From: Oscillospiraceae bacterium
Lineage (GTDB): Bacteria > Bacillota_A > Clostridia > Oscillospirales > Oscillospiraceae
Length of the DNA stretch: 64,000 nt
Assembly (NCBI GenBank): GCA_021771675.1
Contig: JAETOP010000002.1
Span: 51,746-115,745, forward strand
Direction of reading: 5' to 3'
Both the position numbers and the translations under genes were made by a program. The notes under the pieces are model-generated. The model was not told the origin of the DNA. It saw nothing but the letters and a program-made list of their open reading frames with translations, and did no database searches. Below, piece by piece: positions 17,189 to 25,766 of this stretch; the stretch's first letter is position 1, and every line of letters begins with the position of its first letter.

Positions 17189-17222
17189 AAACCCAATTGT
17201 GACAGTTTTGTTCGTTTTGAAC

Positions 17223-17260
17223 CCCCGCCTGTAAGGAAAATCACAGGCGGGGAAAATTCT
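17223..17260 (+). terminator. Hairpin between kinase and ABC genes
   Basis: 10-bp arms CCCCGCCTGT / ACAGGCGGGG (17223-17252), then AAAATTCTTT. A TATAAT at 17268-17273 follows, so this may end the regulator transcript while a separate promoter drives the transporter. No good -35 was found, as expected of an activator-dependent promoter. Confidence 0.6.
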
Positions 17261-17303
17261 TTGCCGCTATAATGGTGCCACCACAGGAAAGGAAGGAACC
17301 ACT

Positions 17304-17396
17304 ATGAAAACAATGAAACGGGTTATGTGTCTGATGGCACTTCTCGTCGTGATGCTGATGGTATGGAAGAATGAAAGAAAGGCGGCAGGAAAATGA
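17304..17396 (+). CDS. 30-residue membrane micropeptide ahead of the ABC transporter
   Basis: ATG 17304 has AGGAAGGA seven bases upstream and the ORF ends TGA 17394-17396, overlapping the ATPase start codon as ATGA, a classic translational-coupling arrangement. The peptide is basic at both ends (MKTMKR... and KNERKAAGK) with a hydrophobic core VMCLMALLVVMLMVW, one short membrane helix. It could be a leader that sets transporter translation, or a genuine small subunit. No homologue is known to me. Confidence 0.55.
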   Translation: MKTMKRVMCLMALLVVMLMVWKNERKAAGK

Positions 17397-18157
17397 GCTT
17401 GTTAACCGTTGAACATCTGAGAAAGGTGTATACCACCCGCTTTGGCGGCCACAGTGTGGAGGCTCTGCGGGATGTGAATTTCTCTGTGGAGCAGGGGGAG
17501 TATGTGGCCATCATGGGCGAATCCGGCTCCGGCAAAACCACCCTGCTGAACATCCTGGCGGCCCTGGATAAGCCCACCTCCGGTACCGTGCTGTTGGAAG
17601 GGGAGGACATCACCAAAATCCGGGAGAAGGACATTGCCGACTTCCGCCGGGACAATCTGGGTTTCGTGTTCCAGGAGTTTAATCTGCTGGATACCTTCAA
17701 TTTGGAGGACAACATCTATTTGCCCATGGTGCTGGCGGGGATTCCCCACCAGCAGATGAAGGATGTGCTGACCCCCATGGCAAAGGAGCTGGGAATTTCC
17801 AATCTTCTAAAAAAATATCCCTACGAGGTCTCCGGCGGTCAGAAGCAGCGGGCGGCGGTGGCGAGAGCTTTGATGATGAAGCCCAAGATCATTCTGGCCG
17901 ATGAGCCCACAGGGGCGCTGGATTCCAAGTCTACCGACGAACTGCTCCGCCTGTTCTCTCAAATCCACCGGGGCGGGCAGACGGTTCTTATGGTCACTCA
18001 CTCGGTGAAGGCGGCCAGCTGTGCCGACCGGGTGCTGTTCATCAAGGATGGTCAGGTATTCCACCAGCTCTACCGGGGCGGCTGCACCAACGAGCAGCTT
18101 TACCAGAAGATTTCGGATACCCTGACCATGCTCCAGACGGGAGGCGAGGAGGATTGA
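17393..18157 (+). CDS. ABC transporter ATP-binding protein (BceA-like)
   Basis: 254 residues. Walker A GESGSGKTT, Q-loop VFQEFNLLDTF, signature VSGGQKQR, Walker B IILADEPTGALD, H-loop VTHSVK: the MacB/BceA subfamily. Overlaps both the preceding micro-ORF and the following permease (four bases each). Provides ATP hydrolysis for the BceAB-type complex that frees lipid II-cycle intermediates from peptide antibiotics and reports flux to the kinase. Confidence 0.93.
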   Translation: MSLLTVEHLRKVYTTRFGGHSVEALRDVNFSVEQGEYVAIMGESGSGKTTLLNILAALDKPTSGTVLLEGEDITKIREKDIADFRRDNLGFVFQEFNLLDTFNLEDNIYLPMVLAGIPHQQMKDVLTPMAKELGISNLLKKYPYEVSGGQKQRAAVARALMMKPKIILADEPTGALDSKSTDELLRLFSQIHRGGQTVLMVTHSVKAASCADRVLFIKDGQVFHQLYRGGCTNEQLYQKISDTLTMLQTGGEED

Positions 18158-20196
18158 AAAGCTTTCTGTACCTCCGGCTGGCAGTGTCCGGCATTCGAAA
18201 GAATAAAAAGCTGTATTTACCCTATCTGCTTACCTGCGTGGGGATGGTGATGATGGAGTACATCCTCCTATCCCTGAGCGATTCTCCGGCGCTGCGCACC
18301 ATGAGAGGCGGCGCTCAGCTGGGGTTTGTTCTCTCCCTGGGGAAGTTTGTGGTTGCGGTGTTTGCGGCGCTGTTCCTGCTGTATACCAATTCTTTCCTGA
18401 TTCGCAGAAGAAATAAGGAATTTGGCCTCTATAATGTGCTGGGAATGGATAAATCTGCTCTTGGCTGGGTGATTTTCTGGGAGAACATCATTGTGGCAAC
18501 CCTTGGCTTGGGGCTGGGGTTGCTCTTTGGAATCGGACTTTACAAGGTGGCAGAGCTGGGCCTGGTGAATATCATCCACGCTGATGTGGACTATTCGTTT
18601 ATCATTTCCCCGGAGAGTGTGAAATTTACCCTGTGGGTATTCCTTCCAATTTTTGCTCTGCTGATGGTGAAATCCATGTGGCAGGTTCGCCGGGCGAGGC
18701 CCCTGGAGCTGCTGCGCAGTGAAAGTGCCGGTGAGAAGCCGCCCAGGGCCAATTATCTCCTGGGACTGGGTGGTGTGGCCCTGCTGGCAGGGGCCTACTA
18801 TCTGTCAGTCACCAGCACCAGCGCTTTGCAGGCTTTCACCATGTTCTTTGTGGCGGTAATTATGGTGATTGTGGCCACCTATCTGATTATGATTTCCGGC
18901 AGCGTGGCCCTGTGCCGTCTGCTGCAAAGGAGCAAAAATTACTATTATCAGAAGAAGCACTTCGTCTCCGTCTCCTCCATGGCCTACCGGATGAAGCGCA
19001 ACGGAGCGGGACTTGCCTCCATCTGCATTCTGTCAACCATGGTGCTGGTGATGATCTCCTCCACCTTCAGCTTGTATATCGGGGTGGAGGAGTCCATCAA
19101 TGCCCGTTATCCCCACGACAGCGGCTTTGGGCTGGACATGGAGCGGCTGGATAATATGAATGAAGCGAATACAGCCCAGGTGCGGGAGAATTTTGAGGCG
19201 CTGTTCCGGGAAGAGGGCGTGGAGCCCAAAAATGTGGAGCACTACCGCTATGCTACCATCTACGGGATAATCGCCGAAGATCGGATTGAGCCGGATTCCT
19301 CCAGCGCGATGTCCACGGAGCTGAATTACAATCTTCTCCGCGTGATTGCGTTTATTCCGCTGGAGGACTTCAATGCCCTGAATGGAACCGATTTCACCCT
19401 GGAGCCGGGGCAGGCCCTGGTGGGGTGCCTGCGCTGCAGCTATGACGAGCCCCGCTTCCGGCTGGGAGATGTGGACCTGGAAATTGCGGGAAAGCTGCCC
19501 AAAGGTCTGGACACCGGGGAGCTGGCATCAAATGTGGCGCCGTCGTTGACGCTGGTGGTGAAGGATTTGTCGGAGATCGAACCCCTGGAAGGCATGGAGG
19601 ATTACAAGGGCAGGAGAATGCTCCAAACCCGCTACTACTATGGCTGCGATTTTGACCTGACGGAGAAGGAGATCATTGAGCTTCACGACCGGCAGAAGCA
19701 GGCGATCAGGCAGCTGGACTTTTTGGGAAAGGATGGCGGCGGCTACAGCTGGATTGACGAATGCCCTGCTCAGGAGCGGGAGGATTTCTACATCACCTTT
19801 GGCGGACTGTTCTTCATCGGCATTGTGCTCAGCGCCGTATTTATCGCTGCGGCGGTGCTGATCATCTACTATAAGCAGGTCAGTGAAGGCTATGAGGATC
19901 AATCCCGCTTTGCCATCATGCGCAAGGTGGGCATGACCAAGGCGGACATTAAAAGAAGCGTCAATTCCCAGGTCCTCACGGTGTTTTTCGCGCCGCTGCT
20001 GATGGCGGGAGTTCACCTGGCCTTTGCGTTCCCCATGGTGTGGCAGCTGCTGCAAATGTTCAATCTGCGCAATCTGGGGCTCGTGATCGGGGCCAACATC
20101 GGCGCCTTTTTGGTGTTCTGCCTGTTCTATGTCATCATCTACAGGTTTACCGCCAGGGCCTATTACGGCATCGTCAGCAGTGATGAACGGCGATAA
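18154..20196 (+). CDS. FtsX-like ABC permease (BceB-like)
   Basis: 680 residues, about ten membrane segments. Two FtsX-type cores (N-terminal around 15-180 with RRRNKEFGLYNVLGM, C-terminal around 555-670 with FAIMRKVGMTKADIKRSV), and a ~200-residue extracytoplasmic domain before TM8 that is the peptide-binding and signalling domain in BceB. Length fits the family (about 640-680). GTG/TTG-type start at 18154 overlaps the ATPase stop. Confidence 0.92.
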   Translation: MKSFLYLRLAVSGIRKNKKLYLPYLLTCVGMVMMEYILLSLSDSPALRTMRGGAQLGFVLSLGKFVVAVFAALFLLYTNSFLIRRRNKEFGLYNVLGMDKSALGWVIFWENIIVATLGLGLGLLFGIGLYKVAELGLVNIIHADVDYSFIISPESVKFTLWVFLPIFALLMVKSMWQVRRARPLELLRSESAGEKPPRANYLLGLGGVALLAGAYYLSVTSTSALQAFTMFFVAVIMVIVATYLIMISGSVALCRLLQRSKNYYYQKKHFVSVSSMAYRMKRNGAGLASICILSTMVLVMISSTFSLYIGVEESINARYPHDSGFGLDMERLDNMNEANTAQVRENFEALFREEGVEPKNVEHYRYATIYGIIAEDRIEPDSSSAMSTELNYNLLRVIAFIPLEDFNALNGTDFTLEPGQALVGCLRCSYDEPRFRLGDVDLEIAGKLPKGLDTGELASNVAPSLTLVVKDLSEIEPLEGMEDYKGRRMLQTRYYYGCDFDLTEKEIIELHDRQKQAIRQLDFLGKDGGGYSWIDECPAQEREDFYITFGGLFFIGIVLSAVFIAAAVLIIYYKQVSEGYEDQSRFAIMRKVGMTKADIKRSVNSQVLTVFFAPLLMAGVHLAFAFPMVWQLLQMFNLRNLGLVIGANIGAFLVFCLFYVIIYRFTARAYYGIVSSDERR

Positions 20197-20198
20197 AA

Positions 20199-20240
20199 AA
20201 TACCATCGCCCGGCTCTTTCTTTGGAGCCGGGCGATGTGT
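20199..20240. terminator. Bidirectional terminator between convergent genes
   Basis: Perfect 13-bp arms CATCGCCCGGCTC / GAGCCGGGCGATG; the left flank is AAAAAA, giving a U-run for the leftward spoVAC transcript. Confidence 0.85.
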
Positions 20241-20249
20241 CTTGGATAT

Positions 20250-20687
20250 TCAAAACATTGTGTAAATCCAATAAAGAAACCCATAGATGACGCTGGCGGC
20301 CAGACCGTAGACGATCACAGGCCCGGCAATGGTGAACATTTTTGCCCCTACGCCCAAGATAAAACCTTCCGTCTTGAACTCCACAGCCGGAGCGGCCACA
20401 GCGTTGGAAAAGCCGGTGATGGGTACCAGGGTTCCGGCCCCTGCGTATTTTGCCAGATCGTCATAGACGCTGAGTCCCGTGAGCAGGGCGGACAGGCCCA
20501 CCAGCGTGATGGAAACCCAGGTGGCGGCATCCTGCTTTTCAAGGCCCAGACCGGTGTAGCGGTTCATCAAAAACTGACCAAGCATACAGATCAGGCCCCC
20601 GGCGGCGAAAGCCAGCAGGCAGTCCCGAAGCAGGGGAGACTTGGGACTCATTTCCTTTACCAATCGGCTGTATTGTTTATCGGTCAT
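20250..20687 (-). CDS. spoVAC: Stage V sporulation protein AC
   Basis: 145 residues, about the length of the B. subtilis protein. Family marks: GGLICMLGQ, GLSALLTGLSVYD, AGAGTLVPITGFSNAVA and EFKTEGFILGVGAKMFTIAG. SpoVAC is an inner-spore-membrane channel subunit for dipicolinic acid, mechanosensitive in B. subtilis. GGAGGG precedes the ATG. The usual spoVAD and spoVAE genes are not adjacent: uxuA lies divergent and a Bce permease convergent, so this is a lone copy here. Confidence 0.92.
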   Translation of the reverse strand: MTDKQYSRLVKEMSPKSPLLRDCLLAFAAGGLICMLGQFLMNRYTGLGLEKQDAATWVSITLVGLSALLTGLSVYDDLAKYAGAGTLVPITGFSNAVAAPAVEFKTEGFILGVGAKMFTIAGPVIVYGLAASVIYGFLYWIYTMF

Positions 20688-20784
20688 ACTGTATCCCTCC
20701 TGAGGAGAGTATAACCATTTCCCGGGAATTTGACACAGAAACTTCCTACAAAATACAGCTTCAAATTTTGTTTTATCTGAGTAG

Positions 20785-20813
20785 TTGCCAGAGTGAGGGT
20801 TATATGGTAAAAT
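20785..20813 (+). promoter_or_regulatory. Predicted promoter of the uxuA operon
   Basis: -35 TTGCCA (20785-20790), 17-bp spacer, -10 TAAAAT (20808-20813). The leader to ATG 20894 also contains a second TATAAT (20871-20876) without a clear -35. Confidence 0.5.
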
Positions 20814-20893
20814 AATGGAGCCGATATTGTGTCCTTTTCAGGCGAAGCCGGAAGGGGAACGGTATAATTACGACAAATGGAGGGATATGAGAT

Positions 20894-21988
20894 ATGCCAA
20901 TGAAAATGGGTTGGCGCTGGTATGGCGAGGGCAACGACCCCGTCAGCCTAAGCGACATCAAGCAGATTCCCGGCGTGACCAGCATCGTCTGGGCGCTGCA
21001 CCACAAGATGCCCGGTGAAATCTGGGAGGAAGCGGAAATCAAAGAAGTGGTTGACCAGATTCACGCCTACGGCTTCGACGCCGAGGTTGTGGAGTCTGTC
21101 AACGTTCACGATGACATTAAGATCGGCCTGCCCAGCCGGGATGCTCTGATCGAAAACTACAAGGTCTGCATCCGCAATCTGGCAAAATACGGCGTGAAGG
21201 TGATCTGCTATAACTTCATGCCCGTGTTCGACTGGACCCGTACCGATCTGTTCCACCCTGTGGGCGACGGTTCTACGGCTCTGTTTTATCAGAAGGACAT
21301 GATCCAGGACGATTACAAGGCCATGGCAAAGTACATCCTGGACTTCACCGAGAAGTACCACATGACCTTCCCCGGCTGGGAGCCGGAGCGGATGGCCAAG
21401 CTGGACGAGCTGTTTAAGGCCTACGCCCCTGTGACCAAGGATCAGCTGTGGGAGAACCTGTTCTACTTCCTCCGGGCCATTATGCCCACCTGTGAGGAAT
21501 GCGACGTAAAAATGGCCATCCACATGGACGATCCCCCCTGGGACATTTTCGGCCTGCCCCGCCTGATGGTGGACGAAGCCGCCTGCACCAAGCTGCTGAC
21601 CAGCGTTGACAGCCCCTACAACTGCCTGACCCTGTGCACCGGTTCCCTGAATGCCAATCCCAACAACAACTGCGCCGACATCATCCGCAAGCACCACGCC
21701 CGGATTGCCTTTGCCCACATCCGCAACATCCATCACTTCGACAACGGCGATTTCTCCGAAGCTGCCCACCGGGATTGCTGCGGCGAGACCGGCATTATTG
21801 AGATTCTGCGGGCCTATCACGACAACGGCTGGGAGGGCTACATCCGTCCCGACCATGGCCGCCAGCTCTGGGAGGAAGGCCCCGGTGTCTGCCGCCCCGG
21901 CTATGGCAAGTACGACCGTGCCCTGGGCATCCAGTATATGCTGGGCGTTTGGGACCTGCTGGACCGTCTGGCAGAGGAAAAGAAGTAA
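20894..21988 (+). CDS. uxuA: Mannonate dehydratase
   Basis: 364 residues, normal length. Converts D-mannonate to 2-keto-3-deoxygluconate in hexuronate breakdown. The opening MKMGWRWYGEGNDPVSL, the HMDDPPW metal/active-site segment and CTGSLNANPNNN are characteristic of UxuA, a TIM-barrel enzyme needing Mn2+ or Fe2+. First gene of a three-gene operon (18 bases to the next). Confidence 0.96.
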   Translation: MPMKMGWRWYGEGNDPVSLSDIKQIPGVTSIVWALHHKMPGEIWEEAEIKEVVDQIHAYGFDAEVVESVNVHDDIKIGLPSRDALIENYKVCIRNLAKYGVKVICYNFMPVFDWTRTDLFHPVGDGSTALFYQKDMIQDDYKAMAKYILDFTEKYHMTFPGWEPERMAKLDELFKAYAPVTKDQLWENLFYFLRAIMPTCEECDVKMAIHMDDPPWDIFGLPRLMVDEAACTKLLTSVDSPYNCLTLCTGSLNANPNNNCADIIRKHHARIAFAHIRNIHHFDNGDFSEAAHRDCCGETGIIEILRAYHDNGWEGYIRPDHGRQLWEEGPGVCRPGYGKYDRALGIQYMLGVWDLLDRLAEEKK

Positions 21989-22006
21989 TTCTGGAGGAAT
22001 CTTTCA

Positions 22007-23587
22007 ATGAAGCTTTCTGATATTAAAAACGGCATCAGCCCTGAGTGGGCCGAGAAGGGCTACCAGATGCCCACCTTTGACATCCAGGCTGTCCGGGAAA
22101 AGACCCACAAGGAGCCCACCTGGGTGCATTTCGGTGCGGGCAACATCTTCCGCGCCTTCCCCGCCGCCATTCTCAACGAGGCCCTGAACTCCGGCAAGTA
22201 TGACCGTGGCGTCATCGTCGCCGAGAGTTTTGACTACGAGATCATCGACAAGGCCTATCGTCCCTATGATAACCTGTCTCTGCTGGTGTCCCTGCAGTCC
22301 ACCGGAACCATCGAGAAGAAGGTCATCGCCTCCGTCACCGAGAGCCTGAAGGCCGACTACCAGTTTGAGGATTGGAATCGGCTGGTGGAAATCTTCCGGA
22401 ATCCTTCCTTGCAGATGATCTCCTTCACCATCACGGAGAAGGGCTACAGCGTGAATCCCGCCGATTTGGAGCGGGGCCTGACCCCTGTACTGGCCATGGG
22501 CAAGGTGGCCGCCCTGCTGCTGGAGCGCTACAAGGCCGGTCAGCTGCCCCTCACCGTTCAGTCCATGGATAACTGCTCCCACAACGGCGATAAGGTCAAG
22601 GCCGGTGTGCTTCAGTATGTGAAGAAGTGGGTGGCCGACGGCCTGGCTCCCGCAGGCTTCGAGGCCTATGTGCTGGACGAGACCAAGATCACCTTCCCCT
22701 GGTCCATGATCGACAAGATCACCCCCAGGCCCCATGAGAAGGTTCAGACCATGCTGGCCGCCGACGGGTTTGAGGACAACTACACCCTCCAGACCGAGAA
22801 GCACACCTTCACGGCTCCCTTCGTCAACGCCGAGGAGACGGAGTACCTGGTCATTGAGGACAACTACACCAACGGCCGTCCCCCCCTGGAGCTGGGCGGC
22901 GTGATGTACACCAGCCGGAAGACCGTGGACATGGTGGAGACCATGAAGGTCACCACCTGCCTGAATCCCCTGCATACCGCCATGTCCATCTATGGCTGTA
23001 TGCTGGGCTACACCCTGATTTCCGCCGAGATGGCCGACCAGGACATTCGCAGCTTTATCCAGAAGCTGGGCTATATCGAGGCCATGCCTGTGGTCACCGA
23101 TCCCGGTGTGCTGAATCCCTATGAGTTCATCGGCGCTGTGCTGAACCGCCGGCTGCCCAATCCCTTTATGCCCGACGCTCCCCAGCGAATCGCTATGGAC
23201 ACCAGCCAGAAGCTGGCCATCCGCTTTGGTGAGACGCTGAAAAAGTATCAGCAGCGGGGTCTGGACAAGTCCAATCTGGTGCTCATTCCGCTGGTGCTGG
23301 CCGGTTACGCCCGGTATCTGCGGGGCATCGACGACAACGGCAATGCCTTCGAGCCCTCTCCCGATCCGCTGCTGGCTGAGCTGCAGCCCATTGTAGCCGG
23401 CCTGGAAGTGAAGGAAGGGGATCAGGACTTCTCCTGCCTGAAGAAGCTCTATTCCCGGACCGATGTGTTTGGCGTGGACATCTATGCCATGGGCCTGGGT
23501 GAGCAGATCGAGGGCATGGTCAAGGAGCTCTACGCCGGCCCCGGCGCCGTCCGCAGGACGCTTCATAAGTATGTAGAGGCTCGTTGA
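22007..23587 (+). CDS. uxuB: Mannitol dehydrogenase family protein, probable fructuronate reductase
   Basis: 526 residues. Reduces D-fructuronate to D-mannonate with NADH, the step before UxuA. The Rossmann glycine motif is seen as VHFGAGNIFRAF and the catalytic Lys-Asn-His triad of this family as MKVTTCLNPLHT. Pairing with uxuA makes fructuronate reductase the best call over mannitol dehydrogenase. Ribosome site TGGAGGAA. No uxaC or kdg genes are in the window. Confidence 0.87.
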   Translation: MKLSDIKNGISPEWAEKGYQMPTFDIQAVREKTHKEPTWVHFGAGNIFRAFPAAILNEALNSGKYDRGVIVAESFDYEIIDKAYRPYDNLSLLVSLQSTGTIEKKVIASVTESLKADYQFEDWNRLVEIFRNPSLQMISFTITEKGYSVNPADLERGLTPVLAMGKVAALLLERYKAGQLPLTVQSMDNCSHNGDKVKAGVLQYVKKWVADGLAPAGFEAYVLDETKITFPWSMIDKITPRPHEKVQTMLAADGFEDNYTLQTEKHTFTAPFVNAEETEYLVIEDNYTNGRPPLELGGVMYTSRKTVDMVETMKVTTCLNPLHTAMSIYGCMLGYTLISAEMADQDIRSFIQKLGYIEAMPVVTDPGVLNPYEFIGAVLNRRLPNPFMPDAPQRIAMDTSQKLAIRFGETLKKYQQRGLDKSNLVLIPLVLAGYARYLRGIDDNGNAFEPSPDPLLAELQPIVAGLEVKEGDQDFSCLKKLYSRTDVFGVDIYAMGLGEQIEGMVKELYAGPGAVRRTLHKYVEAR

Positions 23588-23617
23588 GTTTCCAGTGGAA
23601 TAAGAGGAGTGTCTTGT

Positions 23618-25159
23618 ATGCCAAAATGGTTGGATAATGCCATTTTCTATGAAATTTACCCCCAGTCCTTCCTGGATACCAATGCGGATGGTGTGGGAGA
23701 CTTCCAGGGAATCATCAACAAGCTGGATTACATCCGGGATTTGGGCTTTAACGGGATTTGGTTGAATCCCTGTTTCCTGTCTCCCTTTGGGGATGCTGGA
23801 TATGATGTGGCGGATTATTATACCGTGGCCCCCCGCTATGGTACGAATGAGGATTTGAAGCGGCTCTTTGCCGAGGCTCACAGCAGGGGCATTCATGTGC
23901 TGCTGGACCTGGTGCCGGGCCACACCTCGGTGGAGCATCGGTGGTTCCGGGAGTCTTTGAAGCCGGAGCGGAACGAGTATTCCGACCGCTACGTGTGGAC
24001 GGACAGTGTCTGGGAAGCGCCGGAGAACATGGGCTGTCTGCGGGGAATTTCCCAGCGGGACGGTTCCTGCGCTCTGAACTTCTTCACCTGCCAGCCCGCC
24101 CTGAACTACGGCTTCTACAACCGTACCCGCCCCTGGCAGCAGTCCCCGGAGGAGCCGGGCCCCAAAGCTACCCTGGAAGCCATGATGGATGTGATGCGCT
24201 TCTGGCTTACCATGGGCTGCGACGGCTTCCGGGTGGACATGGCCATGAGCCTGGTGAAAAATGATCCCGACAGCCTGGGCACCATTGCCCTGTGGCAGAA
24301 GGTGTTCTCCGTCCTCAGCCGGGAGTTCCCGGAGGCTGCCATGGTCTCCGAGTGGGGCGAACCGGAAAAATCCCTGCGGGGCGGCTTTCACATGGACTTC
24401 CTGCTTCATTTCGGCCCTTCTCATTATAATGATCTGTTCCGCTGCCCGGAGCCCTATTTCTCCGACCGGGGGGTGGGGGACGCCTCCGCCTTTGTGGAGC
24501 GGTATCTGGAGAGCCGACAGAAGGCAGGGAAGGACGGCTTGATCTGCATTCCCTCCGGCAATCACGACATGACCCGCCTGGCAAAGTATGTGGAGGGGGA
24601 TGAAAAGAAGCTGGCTTTTGCCTTCCTGCTCACCATGCCCGGCGCACCCTTCGTCTACTACGGCGACGAGATCGGAATGCGTTATGTGGAGAATCTGACC
24701 AGCGTGGAGGGCGGATATGAGCGCACCGGCGCCCGGAGCCCCATGCAGTGGGACAGCTGCGTCAATGCCGGCTTCAGCGCCGCTCCCCGGGAAAAGATGT
24801 ATATTCAGCAGGACCCGGCGGTCGACCGTCCCACGGTGGAAAAGCAACTGCCCGACCCGGATTCTTTGCTGAATCTGGTGAAGGGGCTGATCGCTCTGCG
24901 TCAGGCCCACCCGGCCCTGCAAAACCGGGGCAGCATCTGCTTCGTCAGCAACGGCGCCCCGAAGCAGGCTCTTGCCTATGAGCGGGAGCAGGACGGTGAA
25001 AAGCTGCTGGTGGCCATCAATCCCTTCCGGGAGGCGGTGGACTTCTCTTACACCGGTAAGCTGACTGAGGCACTGTTCGCCTTCGGCGGCCAGGCAATCC
25101 AGAGCGGCGAGACTGTTAAGGTGCCGCCGGTCAGTGCGGTGATTTACAAGGCCGATTAA
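23618..25159 (+). CDS. GH13 alpha-glucosidase/amylase family enzyme
   Basis: 513 residues from ATG 23618 (AGAGGAG upstream; a TTG nine bases earlier is weaker). Cytosolic, no signal peptide. GH13 regions are all present: YDVADYY, GFRVDMA with the nucleophile Asp, MVSEWGEP with the acid/base Glu, and SGNHDMTR with the third Asp. The short B-domain and C-terminal beta domain suit an oligosaccharide alpha-glucosidase. Third gene of the uxu operon, an unusual partner that suggests uptake of a mixed uronic acid/glucose oligosaccharide. Exact linkage specificity is not readable. Confidence 0.88.
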   Translation: MPKWLDNAIFYEIYPQSFLDTNADGVGDFQGIINKLDYIRDLGFNGIWLNPCFLSPFGDAGYDVADYYTVAPRYGTNEDLKRLFAEAHSRGIHVLLDLVPGHTSVEHRWFRESLKPERNEYSDRYVWTDSVWEAPENMGCLRGISQRDGSCALNFFTCQPALNYGFYNRTRPWQQSPEEPGPKATLEAMMDVMRFWLTMGCDGFRVDMAMSLVKNDPDSLGTIALWQKVFSVLSREFPEAAMVSEWGEPEKSLRGGFHMDFLLHFGPSHYNDLFRCPEPYFSDRGVGDASAFVERYLESRQKAGKDGLICIPSGNHDMTRLAKYVEGDEKKLAFAFLLTMPGAPFVYYGDEIGMRYVENLTSVEGGYERTGARSPMQWDSCVNAGFSAAPREKMYIQQDPAVDRPTVEKQLPDPDSLLNLVKGLIALRQAHPALQNRGSICFVSNGAPKQALAYEREQDGEKLLVAINPFREAVDFSYTGKLTEALFAFGGQAIQSGETVKVPPVSAVIYKAD

Positions 25160-25183
25160 CCGGAAAATCATTTCATAACATCA

Positions 25184-25220
25184 AAATCTCCGTATGGCTT
25201 TGGTCATACGGAGATTTTTT
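25184..25220 (+). terminator. Terminator of the uxu operon
   Basis: AAATCTCCGTATG / CATACGGAGATTTTTT hairpin, 24 bases after the GH13 stop. Confidence 0.9.
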
Positions 25221-25229
25221 GACTACCTC

Positions 25230-25300
25230 TAAGGAAACTCTGAATAAATCGTCTGCGGCTGAGCAGCAGATCTTTTGCCGATTTAATCAGAGCTTCCCTA
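25230..25300. repeat. Short palindromic repeat, copy 1
   Basis: 71-bp element with ~20-bp imperfect terminal inverted repeats (AAGGAAACTCTGAATAAAT and ATTTAATCAGAGCTTCCCT). The central block GTCTGCGGCTGAGCAGCAGA is identical in copy 2 (45339-45426). Its right end supplies the TAG stop of the leftward DUF3021 gene. It looks like a non-autonomous MITE/REP-like element. Confidence 0.8.
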
Positions 25301-25756
25301 ACGCAGTTTTTTCATAACACCATCGTTTAGTTTGTTAATTTTTCCCTTCCAGGCAAGGTACTGAATCAGCCAGACCAGCAAAAAGATCACGATGAAGATA
25401 CCGGCATAGGAGAGGAAGCCAATCACCGAGTGCTCCATCCAGTTTGCTGCGTAGGCAATGGGAAGCATGACCATACAGGCAATTGCAAAGTAAATTCCGC
25501 TCTGTTTGGCAAGGCTCCAGCTATCGATTTCCCAGATCAGAGAAGCCATGGCAAATCCGGTTCCCATGACGCCGCAGAGCGCTGTTTGGACAATGACGGC
25601 GCTGAGCTCGCTCCCCGCGGCATCCAGCAGCTCCGGTGTCACCGGGTAGAAGCAGCCGTCTCCCACACATGCGGAGATGATAATGGTGATCACAAATCCA
25701 ATGGCAATTCCAATGGGAAACCCCAAAAGGCCCCGGGCAATTAACTTCTTTTTCAT
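25298..25756 (-). CDS. DUF3021 family membrane protein
   Basis: 152 residues, four membrane segments (about 10-32, 55-75, 84-105, 112-135) and a short basic tail. Matches DUF3021, small proteins almost always paired with a LytTR regulator, as here (10-base gap). Probably acts on or with the LytTR protein; family function is not established. The stop codon falls inside the palindromic repeat, so the original C-terminus may have been altered by its insertion. Confidence 0.85.
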   Translation of the reverse strand: MKKKLIARGLLGFPIGIAIGFVITIIISACVGDGCFYPVTPELLDAAGSELSAVIVQTALCGVMGTGFAMASLIWEIDSWSLAKQSGIYFAIACMVMLPIAYAANWMEHSVIGFLSYAGIFIVIFLLVWLIQYLAWKGKINKLNDGVMKKLR

Positions 25757-25766
25757 ATCGTTCCCC

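Noticed and set aside
22004..25171. Open frame of 1055 codons on the minus strand
   Set aside because: It lies exactly antisense to uxuB-like and GH13 genes, is rich in Gly, His, Gln and Val as expected from reversed codon bias, and has no recognisable domain. The forward genes are certain.
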